NCBI RefSeq assembly: GCF_003290025.1
Contig: NZ_QNHG01000001.1
Span: 1,449,319-1,513,318, forward strand
Direction: 5' to 3'
DNA: 64,000 bases
Source: Pseudogemmobacter bohemicus
GTDB lineage: Bacteria; Pseudomonadota; Alphaproteobacteria; Rhodobacterales; Rhodobacteraceae
The notes under the pieces were generated by a model, which did no database searches, was not told the DNA's origin, and saw nothing but the letters and a program-made list of their open reading frames with translations. The position numbers and the translations under genes are program-made. Numbering within the stretch: position 1 is the first letter of the stretch; each line of letters begins with the position of its first letter. Shown here piece after piece: positions 52,966 to 63,370 of this stretch.

Positions 52966-53786
52966 AGGCTGCCGCCCCGGATCAGCAGCTCTGGCGCCTT
53001 TGGTCGATCACCTTTACCGGCGATGGAATAGGTGGTGTCGACCTCCTCGATCCGCGCCCAGGCAAAGAGCTCGCGGATCTCGGGCACGTCATTGATCGAG
53101 AGCAGAAAGCCGCCTTTGATGCCCCTTAAAACCCCGGCCAGACGCTCGAAATCCGCCCTGGTGAAGAGGGCTTTGCCATAGTCGCCCTCGCTGCCCCAAT
53201 AGGGCGGATCGAGATAGAAGAAGGTGCCGGTGCCGTCATAGCGGTGGATGAACTCGCCGAAGTCGAGGCATTCGATGACGACGCCTGCAAGGCGGGTGTG
53301 CAGATCCTCCAGCATCGGCTCCAGCGTGGTCAGATTGAACCGTGCGCCGCGATCTGCCTGTACGCCAAAGTTCCGACCCGAAACCTTGCCGCCGAAGGCC
53401 GTGCGCTGGAGATAAAGGAATCGACCGGCGCGTTCGAGATCGGTCAGGGTGTCGGCCCGCGTGTCGACCAGCCGGTTGAACTCAGCCCGGGTGGTGAGCT
53501 GGAACTTCAGCGTGTCCAGAAACTGCGGGTAATGGCGCTGAAGGATGCGGAATAGGTTGGCGACGTCGCGGCCATAATCGTTGATCACCTCTGCGCGCGG
53601 ACGTGATGTCCGCCGCAGGAAGATGCCGCCCATGCCGACGAAAGGCTCGGCATATGTGGTGCAGGGGATGGTGTCGAGGATGGCGCAGATCCGCTTTGCC
53701 AGATTGCGCTTGCCGCCGATCCAGGGTGCAACAGGTCTGACCGGATCGACGGGAATCAGTGACTCTCTCATTTGCATGTGGTCCAA
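52962..53786 (-). CDS. D12-class DNA adenine methylase
   Basis: 274 residues. N6-adenine methyltransferase of the Dam type: PWIGGKRNLAKRICAIL, motif I YAEPFVGMGGIFLRRT, and motif IV TFFYLDPPYWGSEGD. The target sequence is unknown. It is complete and intact, and probably solitary (no matching endonuclease near). ATG 53786 is the longest start; 53771 is possible. Com is coupled to it. Confidence 0.9.
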   Translation of the reverse strand: MDHMQMRESLIPVDPVRPVAPWIGGKRNLAKRICAILDTIPCTTYAEPFVGMGGIFLRRTSRPRAEVINDYGRDVANLFRILQRHYPQFLDTLKFQLTTRAEFNRLVDTRADTLTDLERAGRFLYLQRTAFGGKVSGRNFGVQADRGARFNLTTLEPMLEDLHTRLAGVVIECLDFGEFIHRYDGTGTFFYLDPPYWGSEGDYGKALFTRADFERLAGVLRGIKGGFLLSINDVPEIRELFAWARIEEVDTTYSIAGKGDRPKAPELLIRGGSL

Positions 53787-53933
53787 GGATGCCGCCCTCG
53801 CGAGGGTGGAGCGGCCATAAGCTTTTGCTGGTCGGCGGGGTGTCGTAGCTGGTGTCCCCGTGTCAGAGGGGGTTGCCTCCCCCTCTGGCCTCCCTTGAGG
53901 CCCTGCCGCCGGCCGGGGCCGGCAGCAGTCAGT

Positions 53934-54299
53934 TCAGATGCTTTCGATCCGGGTCAGGCCCAGCTCTGCCAGCGCGGCGGGCACGTCATCACCAATAACG
54001 GCGGCGATCTGGCCGGGGGCCGCTGGCCCGCCGATGCGGATCAGCGCCTGGGCACGAGCGGCGGCGGCCATGTCGGCGCCCCATTCGGGGGCGGTCAGAG
54101 GCGAGACCGCCGCCTCTGGAAACACCGGCGAGACCGGGCCGGAGGCGACCGCGTAGCGATTGCCGGCAGCGTCCTGCCAGATCGCAGCGCCATAAGTCTG
54201 ATCGTCAGCCTCGCTGTAGCCAATCACCCGGGCCAGCTGGTTTGCGTCCTGGATCAGGGCGGCGGGGCAAGCGATGGTGATGCGGATCTGATCAGGCAT
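53934..54299 (-). CDS. Hypothetical protein of the second phage remnant
   Basis: 121 residues, beginning MPDQIRITIACPAALIQDAN; Ala/Gly/Pro-rich centre and no domain recognised. It follows the vestigial methylase and precedes the intact one on the same strand, so it belongs to this remnant. Confidence 0.6.
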   Translation of the reverse strand: MPDQIRITIACPAALIQDANQLARVIGYSEADDQTYGAAIWQDAAGNRYAVASGPVSPVFPEAAVSPLTAPEWGADMAAAARAQALIRIGGPAAPGQIAAVIGDDVPAALAELGLTRIESI

Positions 54300-54330
54300 A
54301 GATAGCCCGCCAACAGGCGCGGATCCCGGC

Positions 54331-54414
54331 TCAGAAGGCAGCCGGGGCGAAACGGATGATCAGCCGTTCGAAATCCGCCCGCGCAAAGAGATCCTTGCCG
54401 CAATCGCCTTCGGA
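54331..54414 (-). pseudogene. Vestige of a second D12 adenine methylase
   Basis: The frame reads SEGDCGKDLFARADFERL and then a different short end to a TGA. It matches SEGDYGKALFTRADFERL of the intact methylase (15 of 18 residues). Only this motif IV-adjacent stretch survives. Confidence 0.72.
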
Positions 54415-54726
54415 TCGGGGATCAGGCAATTCAGGGGAGTGCCATGCGGCTCAGTCGTCGGGCAGCAGTACATCAACAAATCGACGGAAGCCGAAACGAT
54501 CCTGAGGGTCGTGTCAGGATCATCTGTAATACAGAGCGGCACCGCCATACCGTGCCCAGGTGGGTCAACATTCTGACCTGAAGAGAAAAATACCCGTCAT
54601 AGCCACCAGATATACGCCCGGAGGCATCCACCGGAACCAGAGGCGCGGCTGCCGCCCTCTTTCCCCGCGCCGCGGCTTCTGGCATAAGCAGCGGCGCAAT
54701 TCCTGCAAGCCAGCGAGGCCACATCC

Positions 54727-56019
54727 ATGCATGATATCCGCATGATCCGCGAAAACCCTGCCGCTTTCGATACGGCGCTCTCCCGTCGCGGGCTGGCTGC
54801 GCTGTCGCCCTCGCTGCTGGCACTTGATGAGGCGCGGCGCGCAAAGATCCTCGCGGCTGAAACCGCTCAGGCCGAGCAGAACCGCGCCAGCAAAGACGTG
54901 GGTGCCGCCAAGGCGCGTGGCGATGATGCCGGGTTCGAACGGTTGCGCGCTCTGGTGGCCGAGAAAAAGGCCGAAATCGCCCGCCTGACCGCCGAGGCCG
55001 ATGCCGAGGACAAGGCCCTGCGCGATCAGCTTGCCACCATCCCGAACCTGCCACTTGACGAGGTGCCCGAGGGCGCCGACGAGGCTGACAATGTCGAGAT
55101 CCGCCGCTGGGGCGAGCCAAAGAGCTTTGCCTTCGCCCCGGTCGAGCATTTCGACATTGCCGGTGTGAAACCCGGCATGGATTTTGCCACAGCCGCCAAG
55201 CTTTCGGGCTCGCGTTTCGTGGTGCTGAAGGGCGCGGTGATCAGGCTCCACCGGGCTCTGGCACAGTTTATGATCGACACCCATGTCGAAGAGCATGGCC
55301 TCACCGAAGTCTGGACCCCGGTTCTGGTGAAGTCCGAGGCCATGTTCGGCACCAACCAGCTGCCGAAATTCGCCGAGGACAGCTATGAGACCACCAATGG
55401 CTGGTGGCTGATTCCGACCTCCGAGGTCACGCTGACCAATTCCGCAGCAGGCGAGATCATGGATGAGGCAGCGCTGCCGCAGCGGATGACCGCGCATACG
55501 CAATGCTTCCGCTCGGAGGCTGGTTCGGCGGGCAAGGACACCACCGGCATGCTGCGCCAGCACCAGTTCGAGAAGGTCGAGATGGTGACGCTTTGCACGC
55601 CGGAAACTGCGCTGACGGAACATGAGCGCATGACAGCCCAGGCAGAGACGATCCTGCAAAAGCTGGGCCTGGCCTATCGCACCGTGGTGCTTTGCACCGG
55701 AGATATGGGCTTTGGCGCGCAGAAAACGCATGACATCGAGGTCTGGCTGCCGGGTCAGAACCGCTACCGCGAAATCTCTTCGGTCTCGACCTGCGGTCAG
55801 TTCCAGGCGCGGCGAATGAATGCGCGCTATCGCCCGTCTGAAGGCGGCAAACCCGATTTCATCGCGACGCTGAACGGTTCGGGCCTTGCCGTCGGGCGCT
55901 GTCTGATCGCGGTTCTGGAAAACGGACAGCAGGAAGACGGTTCGGTCGAGATCCCGGCGGTGCTGCATCGCTATCTCGGCGGCAAGACCCGCATCGGCGC
56001 CGATGGAACGCTCGCCTGA
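54727..56019 (+). CDS. serS: Seryl-tRNA synthetase
   Basis: 430 residues. N-terminal coiled-coil arm (about 30-100, [20 protein letters not shown] onwards), class II core with motif 2 [19 protein letters not shown] and motif 3 [16 protein letters not shown]. It starts [15 protein letters not shown]. Confidence 0.97.
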   Translation: MHDIRMIRENPAAFDTALSRRGLAALSPSLLALDEARRAKILAAETAQAEQNRASKDVGAAKARGDDAGFERLRALVAEKKAEIARLTAEADAEDKALRDQLATIPNLPLDEVPEGADEADNVEIRRWGEPKSFAFAPVEHFDIAGVKPGMDFATAAKLSGSRFVVLKGAVIRLHRALAQFMIDTHVEEHGLTEVWTPVLVKSEAMFGTNQLPKFAEDSYETTNGWWLIPTSEVTLTNSAAGEIMDEAALPQRMTAHTQCFRSEAGSAGKDTTGMLRQHQFEKVEMVTLCTPETALTEHERMTAQAETILQKLGLAYRTVVLCTGDMGFGAQKTHDIEVWLPGQNRYREISSVSTCGQFQARRMNARYRPSEGGKPDFIATLNGSGLAVGRCLIAVLENGQQEDGSVEIPAVLHRYLGGKTRIGADGTLA

Positions 56020-56026
56020 AAAAAAC

Positions 56027-56046
56027 AGGGGCCCTGACAGGCCCCT
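56027..56046 (+). terminator. Terminator after serS
   Basis: AGGGGCC-CTGACA-GGCCCCT hairpin preceded by AAAAAAAC and followed by a short T tract. Confidence 0.7.
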
Positions 56047-56150
56047 TGCCTCCGGCGGGGATATTTAAGGACAGATGAAAAGCCCTTTCAGCTGTCTCTA
56101 AATATCCCGGGGGTGAGCGGCAAAGCCGCGAGGGGGCTGGCCCCCTCTCT
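56047..56150. repeat. Intergenic palindromic repeat, copy 5
   Basis: ATATTTAAGGACAGATGAAAAG and its imperfect complement CCCTTTCAGCTGTCTCTAAATAT (56058-56107) form a long hairpin, then CCCGGGGG and GAGGGGGCTGGCCCCCTC. Matches copy 4 after trpE. Confidence 0.7.
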
Positions 56151-57628
56151 TACTTCCTGACCTGCTTTCCCTGGTGTTTCCTCAGCCGCGACGGCGTATG
56201 GAATTTCTTCTCACGGAACGGATTCTGATCGCCCTGGCCGCGCAGGAACAGCCGGATCGGCGTGCCCGGCATGTCAAAGTGATCCCGCAACCCGTTGATC
56301 AGATAGCGCTTATAGCTCTCCGGCACATCATCGGGACGCGAGCATTTGATCACGAAACCCGGCGGGCGCGTCTTGGCCTGGGTGATGTAGCGCATCTTGA
56401 TCCGGTGACCGCCCGGCGCGGGCGGCGGGTGGGCCTCGGTCATCGCCGACAGCCAGGAGTTCAGCCGCGCCGTCGCCACCCTTCGGTTCCAGACCGCATG
56501 CGCCCGCAGGATCGCGTCATGCAGCCGGTCCATACCGCGCCCGGTCTTGCCCGAGATGGTCACCAGCGGCGCGCCGCGCAGCTGCGGCAGCAGGCGCTCG
56601 AACATCTCTTTCAGCTCGGCCAGCTTGTCCTGGCGTTCGGTCTCCAGATCCCATTTGTTGATCGCAACCACAACCGCCCGGCCCTCTGTCTCGGCGAAAT
56701 CGGCGATGCGCAGGTCCTGGGTCTCGAACGGGATCTCATTATCCAGCAGCACGACGACCACCTCGGCAAAGCGCACCGCCCTGAGCCCGTCGGACACCGA
56801 GAGCTTTTCCAGCTTCTCGACCACCCGTGCCTTTTTGCGCATGCCCGCCGTGTCCCAGATCCGGATCGGCGTTCCCATCCAGTCCGCCTTGATCGAGATC
56901 GCATCGCGGGTGATCCCGGCCTCGGGCCCGGTCAGCATCCGGTCCTCGCCGAGGATCTTGTTCACCAGCGTTGATTTGCCGGCATTCGGGCGACCGATCA
57001 CCGCAATCTGCAAGGGTTTCGCAACCGAGGGCCGCCAGCTCTCATCGGCGCCCTCATCCTCGCTGTCGAATTCGCTGTCTTCCGGCAGGTCGAGATCGGT
57101 TTCCGGGGTGATCTCGGCTTCCCGCTCGGCAAATTCTGCCTCGAAGGGGCGCAGGATGTGGTAGAGATCGTCCATCCCCTCGCCATGCTCGGCCGACATC
57201 CGGACGGGCTCGCCGAGGCCAAGCGAATATGCCTCAAGCGCTCCGGCATCGCCGGCCTTCCCTTCGGCCTTGTTCACACCAAGGATCACACGGGCGTTTT
57301 TCTTACGCAGGATCTCGGCAAAGGTCTCGTCGGTCGCCGTCACCCCTGCCCGCCCGTCGATCACGAAAAGGCAGACATCCGCCATCTCGACCGCGCGTTC
57401 GGTCAGGCGCCGCATCCTTCCCTGCAGGCTGTCATCGGTGACCTCCTCCAGCCCCGCCGTGTCGATCACGGTGAAGCGCAGATCGAACAGTTTCGCATCG
57501 CCCTCGCGCAGATCGCGCGTCACGCCGGGCTGGTCATCGACCAGCGCCAGCTTGCGGCCCACCAGCCGGTTGAACAGAGTGGATTTACCGACATTGGGCC
57601 GGCCGACTATGGCGAGGGTGAAGCTCAT
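56150..57628 (-). CDS. der: Ribosome-associated GTPase Der (EngA)
   Basis: 492 residues. Two consecutive GTPase domains: [26 protein letters not shown] in the first and [28 protein letters not shown] in the second, followed by a KH-like domain. The last 20 residues are basic ([18 protein letters not shown]). Needed for 50S maturation. First gene of the minus-strand der/bamB/yfgM unit in reverse order of transcription. Confidence 0.96.
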   Translation of the reverse strand: MSFTLAIVGRPNVGKSTLFNRLVGRKLALVDDQPGVTRDLREGDAKLFDLRFTVIDTAGLEEVTDDSLQGRMRRLTERAVEMADVCLFVIDGRAGVTATDETFAEILRKKNARVILGVNKAEGKAGDAGALEAYSLGLGEPVRMSAEHGEGMDDLYHILRPFEAEFAEREAEITPETDLDLPEDSEFDSEDEGADESWRPSVAKPLQIAVIGRPNAGKSTLVNKILGEDRMLTGPEAGITRDAISIKADWMGTPIRIWDTAGMRKKARVVEKLEKLSVSDGLRAVRFAEVVVVLLDNEIPFETQDLRIADFAETEGRAVVVAINKWDLETERQDKLAELKEMFERLLPQLRGAPLVTISGKTGRGMDRLHDAILRAHAVWNRRVATARLNSWLSAMTEAHPPPAPGGHRIKMRYITQAKTRPPGFVIKCSRPDDVPESYKRYLINGLRDHFDMPGTPIRLFLRGQGDQNPFREKKFHTPSRLRKHQGKQVRK

Positions 57629-57668
57629 CTGGATCTCCTGAAGCTCGCCCAGTTACACGGGAAAGCCC

Positions 57669-58997
57669 TCAGCGGAAAGCCAGAACTTGCCCGTTATTCG
57701 AGACGACATACAGTGTGCCGCCCGCGACCGCCGGCTGGGTGGCGGCGCCGCCCGGGATTTCCACGCTGGCGACGAGGCTGCCATCGGTCGGCGAAAAGCC
57801 CCGCAGCACCCCGTCGGAGGAAGCGACCCAAATCCGGCCACCAGCCAGAACCGGGCCGTAATGCGCGGTGATCGCTTTGTGTTTCCTGACCTTTTCGGCG
57901 GTAAAATAGGGCAGAGAGACCGCCCAGATCACCTCGCCCGTGGCGGCATCCAGCCGGGCCAGCCGCGCCTCGTCGGATACAAGGAAGACCGAACCGCCCG
58001 CAATCGCCATCGGCCCGAGCGCGCCTTCCTCGGCATCCCAGATCCGCTCGCCCGAGGCGGCATCCATCGCCACGGTGCGACCGGCGCCGGTGCCGGTAAA
58101 GATCGTGCCGCCCACCAGGGCCGCATCGCCGGTCACATCCTGCGCTTCGCCATAGGCGATGCCCGGGCGGCGCCCCGCGATGGATTTCTGCCAGATCTTT
58201 GTGCCGCCGCCGATCCGCATCACCGCCAGCAGGTCACCCGCGCCCGAGGGGAAGATCACCGAACGATCCGAAACCGTCGGTGCAGCCGCGCCCATATAGC
58301 CCGCAGTGCCGGGGGTGCCGATCACCTGCCACTGCACCTTGCCATCCGCCGCATTCAGCGCCCAGGCCAAGCCGTCGCGCCCGGCGACATAGACGACACC
58401 ATCCGCCACCGCCGGCGCGCCATGGACCGGGCTGTCCACCCGCTGACGCCAGAGCATCTGGCCCGAGGCCGCATCCATCGCGATCACTTCGCCATAAGCG
58501 GTCGAGGCATAGACCTTGCCGCCCTCTGCCGCGAGACCGCCGCCCGAAACGCGGCCGCCGCGATCCGTCGCCGGCGTCAGATCGGCCTGCCACAAAAGCG
58601 TGCCGCTGGTCGACACCGCCGAGGCAACCATGGCCGCATCAATGGTGAAGACGCGCCCCCCCGCCACCACCGGCGCCGCCGCGATGCGGTGACGGCGCGA
58701 AGAGCCCTCGCCGATCGAGGTGGCAAAGGCAAGCTGCGGATTGGCGCGCAAGGCCGCATGAGGGGCGTCATGGCGGGCATTGCCACCGCGCTGCGCCCAT
58801 TCGGCGTTGTTTTGCTGGCCCGGCAGGCTGATCGGTACTGACCGCGCCACCGCGCCGGCATCGCGCGAAGCCGAGCCTTCCAGCACCTCGCGCACATCGA
58901 CCCGCTCGCCCGGCAGGATCAGCTCGCGCTCTCCGCAGGCGCTCAGCACCGCCAGCCCCGCCACCGCGCCCATCAGCCAGCCGATCCGCCGTTTCAT
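57669..58997 (-). CDS. bamB: BamB-like outer-membrane assembly lipoprotein
   Basis: 442 residues from ATG 58997 (MKRRIGWLMG). Lipobox LAVLSAC. Eight-bladed PQQ-type beta-propeller: repeats such as LLWQADLTPATDRGGR, LWRQRVDSPVHGAPAV and the WVASSDGVLRGFS blade. Scaffold of the BAM complex. It lies between yfgM and der, the usual neighbours. Confidence 0.92.
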   Translation of the reverse strand: MKRRIGWLMGAVAGLAVLSACGERELILPGERVDVREVLEGSASRDAGAVARSVPISLPGQQNNAEWAQRGGNARHDAPHAALRANPQLAFATSIGEGSSRRHRIAAAPVVAGGRVFTIDAAMVASAVSTSGTLLWQADLTPATDRGGRVSGGGLAAEGGKVYASTAYGEVIAMDAASGQMLWRQRVDSPVHGAPAVADGVVYVAGRDGLAWALNAADGKVQWQVIGTPGTAGYMGAAAPTVSDRSVIFPSGAGDLLAVMRIGGGTKIWQKSIAGRRPGIAYGEAQDVTGDAALVGGTIFTGTGAGRTVAMDAASGERIWDAEEGALGPMAIAGGSVFLVSDEARLARLDAATGEVIWAVSLPYFTAEKVRKHKAITAHYGPVLAGGRIWVASSDGVLRGFSPTDGSLVASVEIPGGAATQPAVAGGTLYVVSNNGQVLAFR

Positions 58998-59079
58998 GCT
59001 CACGCTCTGCCCCATCATTCCAGTTGCTCTGGCCGCTGGCCGGGTTCAGCACCGGCCGGCAGCAGATATTCCTTGCCGC

Positions 59080-59802
59080 TTATTCGCTGCCAGGCGCTGT
59101 GGCGCCGCTTTCGGTCGCGCCGCTTCCCGCTTCCTCGGCCGGGGTCGCATCATTGACCACCTCGGCCGGCTCACCGCCCAGCACAGTGACGATCTGTTCG
59201 GCCCGGGCGCGCAGGGCCTGGCTTGCCTCCTGATCGGTGGCAAGGCTGTTCAGTGCCGTGATGGCTGCGGGCACATCGCCCTCTTCGATCGACAGCCAGG
59301 CCAGCTGTTCAGCCGCCAACAGGCGATAGGGCCGACGCTGGCCCGCAATCGCCTCAAGCGCACTGCGACGCTCGGCCAGCGGCTGCTCTGCCCCGGCCAC
59401 GATCACCCGGCGCAGGATCGCCAGATCGCGCCAGGCCGGGTCCAGCTTTGCATCCGCAATCACCTTGTCCAGCGCGGCCAGCGTCGCCGCCTTGTCCTCC
59501 TTCGGGTCCGAGGCCTCGATCATATCCCGGATCACCGCCTGAGAGCCGGTGGCGGGAATCGCCGCCAGCGCCTCGCGCCGCGCCTCGGGAGAGCCGGTAT
59601 CCAGCGCCTCAAGCAGCGCATCGCCAAAGCCCTCGGCCCGCGCCGCATCGCGCGCTTTTGACCATTGTTGCCAGCCCGAACCGGCCACGATCACCAGGAT
59701 CAGCACGCCGCCGATCCAGCCCCAGCGGCGGAAAGCTTTGGTCAGCTTTTCGCGCCGCAGCTCATCGGTGACCTCATCAATGAAGCTGTTGGTGTCGCTC
59801 AC
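59080..59802 (-). CDS. YfgM-like tetratricopeptide membrane protein
   Basis: 240 residues. Cytoplasmic N-terminus, one transmembrane segment (about 28-48, WGWIGGVLILVIVAGSGW), then a periplasmic helical repeat domain (about 60-210) and an Ala/Glu/Gly tail. The YfgM-BamB-Der order is conserved in proteobacteria; YfgM is an ancillary factor of the SecYEG/PpiD chaperone system. Confidence 0.85.
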   Translation of the reverse strand: MSDTNSFIDEVTDELRREKLTKAFRRWGWIGGVLILVIVAGSGWQQWSKARDAARAEGFGDALLEALDTGSPEARREALAAIPATGSQAVIRDMIEASDPKEDKAATLAALDKVIADAKLDPAWRDLAILRRVIVAGAEQPLAERRSALEAIAGQRRPYRLLAAEQLAWLSIEEGDVPAAITALNSLATDQEASQALRARAEQIVTVLGGEPAEVVNDATPAEEAGSGATESGATAPGSE

Positions 59803-59974
59803 TTGCTCCGGGCCTTCCTGCCATCAATCCTTGTTCCGCCACGTCTTACAGGGATTCCGGCAATCTTGCCAAGTCCTGCCCGGGCTTTTAGGCCCCTATC
59901 CGCCCCCGGACTGCCCCCGGACTGTCCTCTGACATCCCCCCGGTTGCCGCGCGCCACCCTTTATGCGGCCCGGT

Positions 59975-62900
59975 TCAGGGCGCCTTACCCCCGCCCGTGC
60001 GCACCCCCTTCAGCCGTTCCTCATAGATCGCGATCCAGCCATGGAACGGCCCTTCCGGCATCCGCCCCTCTGCCTCCAGCCCTTTCAGCAGCGCCACCGA
60101 CTCGGTCAGGAAAAGCGAGCCGTCGCGGTAATAATGGCTGGCGCGGTAGAGGCTGAGCGCGAGATCGGTCACATTATAGGGGTTTTCCGGCTCGACCCCG
60201 GCGATCCAGCGCATGATCGCCAGCGCCTGTTCCTCATGGGTACGCCCATTCTCGAAATCCTGCAGGAAGAAACAGGCATCCGACAGAAACCGCAGCGCAT
60301 AGGCGAGGTTGCGCTGGTCAGAGACCGAGGCAGGTTGCTGGCCGGTGATCCATTTCCTGAGCGCAACCGCCGCCTCGTAATCCTGTTTCGCGGTGGCGAA
60401 ATCCTCCTGCGCCATCAGCACCCGGCCGGCATTTTCCAGCGACAGTGCGTAATCCCGGGCTGCGATCACATTCCAGGGATCGGCCGAAGAGGCGGCAAAG
60501 GCATAGCCCGAGGTTTCGCGGTAAGCCACCAGCGCCCCCGCCAGATCGCCCGAGGCCTCCAGCGCCTCGCCCAGCCGGTTGGCCGCGAACATCCGGTCGA
60601 TCAGCAGATTGGGATCCGCCGGGCGCAGCCCGGCCACCCGGTCCATAGTCTCGACCGACTGGCGTGCGAGTTCAATCGCGCGGGGACTATCCTGCAGTTT
60701 CAGCAGCACCGCGACCTGGATATTCAGCCCGATGCTCAGCTCGCGCAGCTGCGTCGGATCCACCGGCGCGTCTTTGGGAAGGGCAGCCAGCACCGCCACG
60801 CGGATCTCGCGCCCCTCCTCCAGCAAGGGCAGCGCCGCCGCAGGCTCTCCGCCCCGCGCCATCGCATCGCCCAGCGAGACCAGGGTATAGGCCACATCCA
60901 GCCGGTAAAGCTGCACCCCCGGCGCCGTCCCGACCAGCCAGCGGCGGATTTCCAGCGACCGGCCGAACAGCTCGCGCGCGGTGGTGACATCGCCCAGCTG
61001 GTCATAGATCCGGGCCAGTTTTTCCAGCGAAATGGTCAGATCGCGCTGCGGCGGCAGGTTTTGCGGGTCGATATCCACCACAGCCTGGCGCAGCGCCAGC
61101 GCCTCATTCGCCGCAGCCAGCGCCTCATCCGCCACGCCTTCGCTCAGATAGAGATCACCGATCCGTTCATAGGAAACCGACAGATCGCGCAGCCATATCG
61201 CATTTTGCGGATCCAGATCGACCAGTTCGCGCCTGAGCCCGAGCGCATGCTGCCAGTTCATCAGTGCCGAGCCGCTGTCGCCCATCGCGAGATAGACATC
61301 GCCCATCCGCGACACCGTCACCGCGCTGTCGCGTTTCAGCACCACATTGCCCGGATCCCTGGATTGCTGTTCGTCGCGGATCTTTTGCGACTCCATCAGC
61401 ACGGCCAAGGCCGAATCATATTGCAGCTCGCTCATCAGCATTTCGCCCAGCCGTTCATAGCCAACCGCCAGATCCAGCTGATAGGTCGGCACCGCAGGAT
61501 ATCTGTTGGCGATATCCTGGCTGATCTCCAGCGACACGTCATAGGCTTCACGCGCCCGTTCGAAATCGCCCATGGCAGACCAGACATCGCCCAGTTTCTC
61601 ATGCGTGAAAGAGATATCCCGCGCATGAGTGACGCTGTCGGGTGCCTGGTCATAAAGCGCCAGCCCGATTTCCAGCGCCTCGTTATGCGCCGCCAGCGCG
61701 CCCTGGTAATCCGCCAGCGTCAGCCTGATCGAGCCACGGCTGTTCAGGATCACCTCACGTTCGCGCAAAAGATCACTGTCCTCGGGCCAGGCGGCGATAA
61801 GGGCGGCGGTCAGTTCATCGGCACGGGCGTAATCGGCATCGGCATCGGCAAGAAACCCTTTCTGCACCTTGATCTCGCCCGCTCCTTTCAGCGCCCACAT
61901 CAATTGCCGGCGCCAGCCGATATCTTCCGGCTCGGCCCGGGTCAGACTGTCCAGGTAGTCGACCTGGGTAAGCGTGACGCTCAGCGCGGACGAACTGTTG
62001 CCGGCCACCAGGTAAAGCCAGGCCAGATCGCTCAGCGCCAGCGCATAGGCCTCTTTCGCCTCGCGGTCGGGCAGATCGGCGCGGACCCGGTTGTAAAGCT
62101 CGGTCGCCTGGGTCAGGTCGCTGATCGCCAGATCATAGCGCAGGCTGGCACGGGCGGCATTGGCGTTCAGCACATGGGTCGCGGCCTGCGACAGGGTGCG
62201 CGCCACCATATTGTCGCGCAGCGAGGATTCGGATTTTGCGTCGATCTCGGTCGCTTCGGCCATCAGCGCACGGCCCGCATCCGACGCGCCCAGTGCGAAT
62301 TGCTCTTCGGCTTTCGCCCGGAGGTCTGTGACACGCGGATCATCCGATGCCAGTTTCAGCAGATCGGATTCGAAAGTGGCATAGGCCCGGGCGGCCTCTT
62401 CCAGCTTGACGCGGCGATCATCGACCGAAAGCTTTTCCAGATCGCCCGTCAGCACCGCACGGTAAAGCGGCGCCAGCGGCATGTCGTTTTGCTCGGCCAC
62501 CGTCTCGACCTCTCCACGCAATTCGGGCGAATAGCGCTCCATCGCGACAAGGAGAAGTTCGCGCTCGGGCAATTCGCCCTCGCCCGAAAGATAGATCAGG
62601 CGCGGCAACCCGCTTTCGATATAGGGCATCTGGCGGCCGCGCGTGCGGTCATAGACATCTTGCTGCACAATGGTCAGCGAGAGGCGCAATTCGGTGCCTT
62701 CACGGCCGAAATTGCGCAAAAGCGCCTCGGTGAAAGGCGAGTTTTTGCCATTGCCGTCAGCGGCGGTCGCACCGGGTGCGGCGGCAAAGGCGATCAGCGC
62801 CCCCTCCGCCCGCCCGATCCGGCCCAGCGCCCCCACCGTTTTTGGCGCATCGGCACCGTCTTCGGCCAGCGCCACCGCCCCGCGCCCATCCGGATCCGAA

Positions 62901-63370
62901 GCACCCAAACCCGCAAACGGGTCATTGCGGCAGGCATCCAGCAGGAAAATCGCATTGGGCGAAATGGCGGCCAGGGTCTCCTGCACCTCGGAAAACGGCA
63001 GCGATGTGGCCGCCAGCCCCTCGGCGCTTCTGGCCTCCGCATCGACCGGCAGCAGGTAATTCACCCCGTCAATCGCCACCCCATGGCCGGCATAGAAGAC
63101 CAGTGCCAGATCGGCGCCTTCGCCATCGACGCGGAAATCCTCAAGCGCGCGGCGCATGCGCCTGAGATCGCGGTCGGTCTCGGTCCAGACCTCAAAGCCC
63201 AGGCTTTTAAGCAAATCCTCGATGGCACGGGCATCATTGACCGGGTTCGCGAGCGGACGCAGATGCCGGTATTCCTGCGCGGCCAACACCAAAGCAACGC
63301 GCCTTTCGGCCAGCGCCGGTGCGGCGAGGCCGAAAAACATCAAAAGGACAAAGACAAAGCGGCGCAGCAT
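59975..63370 (-). CDS. Secreted caspase-fold (peptidase C14) protein with TPR repeats
   Basis: 1131 residues. Signal peptide (LRRFVFVLLMFFGLAAPALA). The caspase-like domain covers about 22-240 with the catalytic His in LALVFYAGHGVAIDG and the Cys in IFLLDACRNDPFAG, both intact. The remaining 850 residues are a helical solenoid of tetratricopeptide-type repeats (for example AWLYLVAGNSSSALSVTLTQ, LGDVWSAMGDFERAREAYDV). Bacterial metacaspase/orthocaspase proteins of this build are known; substrates and physiological roles are unproven. Periplasmic or secreted by the leader. Ancient in this strain: codon use looks chromosomal. Confidence 0.9.
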   Translation of the reverse strand: MLRRFVFVLLMFFGLAAPALAERRVALVLAAQEYRHLRPLANPVNDARAIEDLLKSLGFEVWTETDRDLRRMRRALEDFRVDGEGADLALVFYAGHGVAIDGVNYLLPVDAEARSAEGLAATSLPFSEVQETLAAISPNAIFLLDACRNDPFAGLGASDPDGRGAVALAEDGADAPKTVGALGRIGRAEGALIAFAAAPGATAADGNGKNSPFTEALLRNFGREGTELRLSLTIVQQDVYDRTRGRQMPYIESGLPRLIYLSGEGELPERELLLVAMERYSPELRGEVETVAEQNDMPLAPLYRAVLTGDLEKLSVDDRRVKLEEAARAYATFESDLLKLASDDPRVTDLRAKAEEQFALGASDAGRALMAEATEIDAKSESSLRDNMVARTLSQAATHVLNANAARASLRYDLAISDLTQATELYNRVRADLPDREAKEAYALALSDLAWLYLVAGNSSSALSVTLTQVDYLDSLTRAEPEDIGWRRQLMWALKGAGEIKVQKGFLADADADYARADELTAALIAAWPEDSDLLREREVILNSRGSIRLTLADYQGALAAHNEALEIGLALYDQAPDSVTHARDISFTHEKLGDVWSAMGDFERAREAYDVSLEISQDIANRYPAVPTYQLDLAVGYERLGEMLMSELQYDSALAVLMESQKIRDEQQSRDPGNVVLKRDSAVTVSRMGDVYLAMGDSGSALMNWQHALGLRRELVDLDPQNAIWLRDLSVSYERIGDLYLSEGVADEALAAANEALALRQAVVDIDPQNLPPQRDLTISLEKLARIYDQLGDVTTARELFGRSLEIRRWLVGTAPGVQLYRLDVAYTLVSLGDAMARGGEPAAALPLLEEGREIRVAVLAALPKDAPVDPTQLRELSIGLNIQVAVLLKLQDSPRAIELARQSVETMDRVAGLRPADPNLLIDRMFAANRLGEALEASGDLAGALVAYRETSGYAFAASSADPWNVIAARDYALSLENAGRVLMAQEDFATAKQDYEAAVALRKWITGQQPASVSDQRNLAYALRFLSDACFFLQDFENGRTHEEQALAIMRWIAGVEPENPYNVTDLALSLYRASHYYRDGSLFLTESVALLKGLEAEGRMPEGPFHGWIAIYEERLKGVRTGGGKAP

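Noticed and set aside
53790-53850. TGCTGGTCGGCGGGG as a possible attachment site related to the tRNA-Pro end (TGCTGGTCGGGG)
   Set aside because: Similarity of about a dozen bases with an insertion is within chance for this base composition, and it lies 15 kb on the far side of the tRNA.
54360-54548. 62-codon minus frame upstream of the second phage remnant
   Set aside because: The overlapping phase carries the methylase vestige; this frame has no ribosome site and no protein-like pattern.
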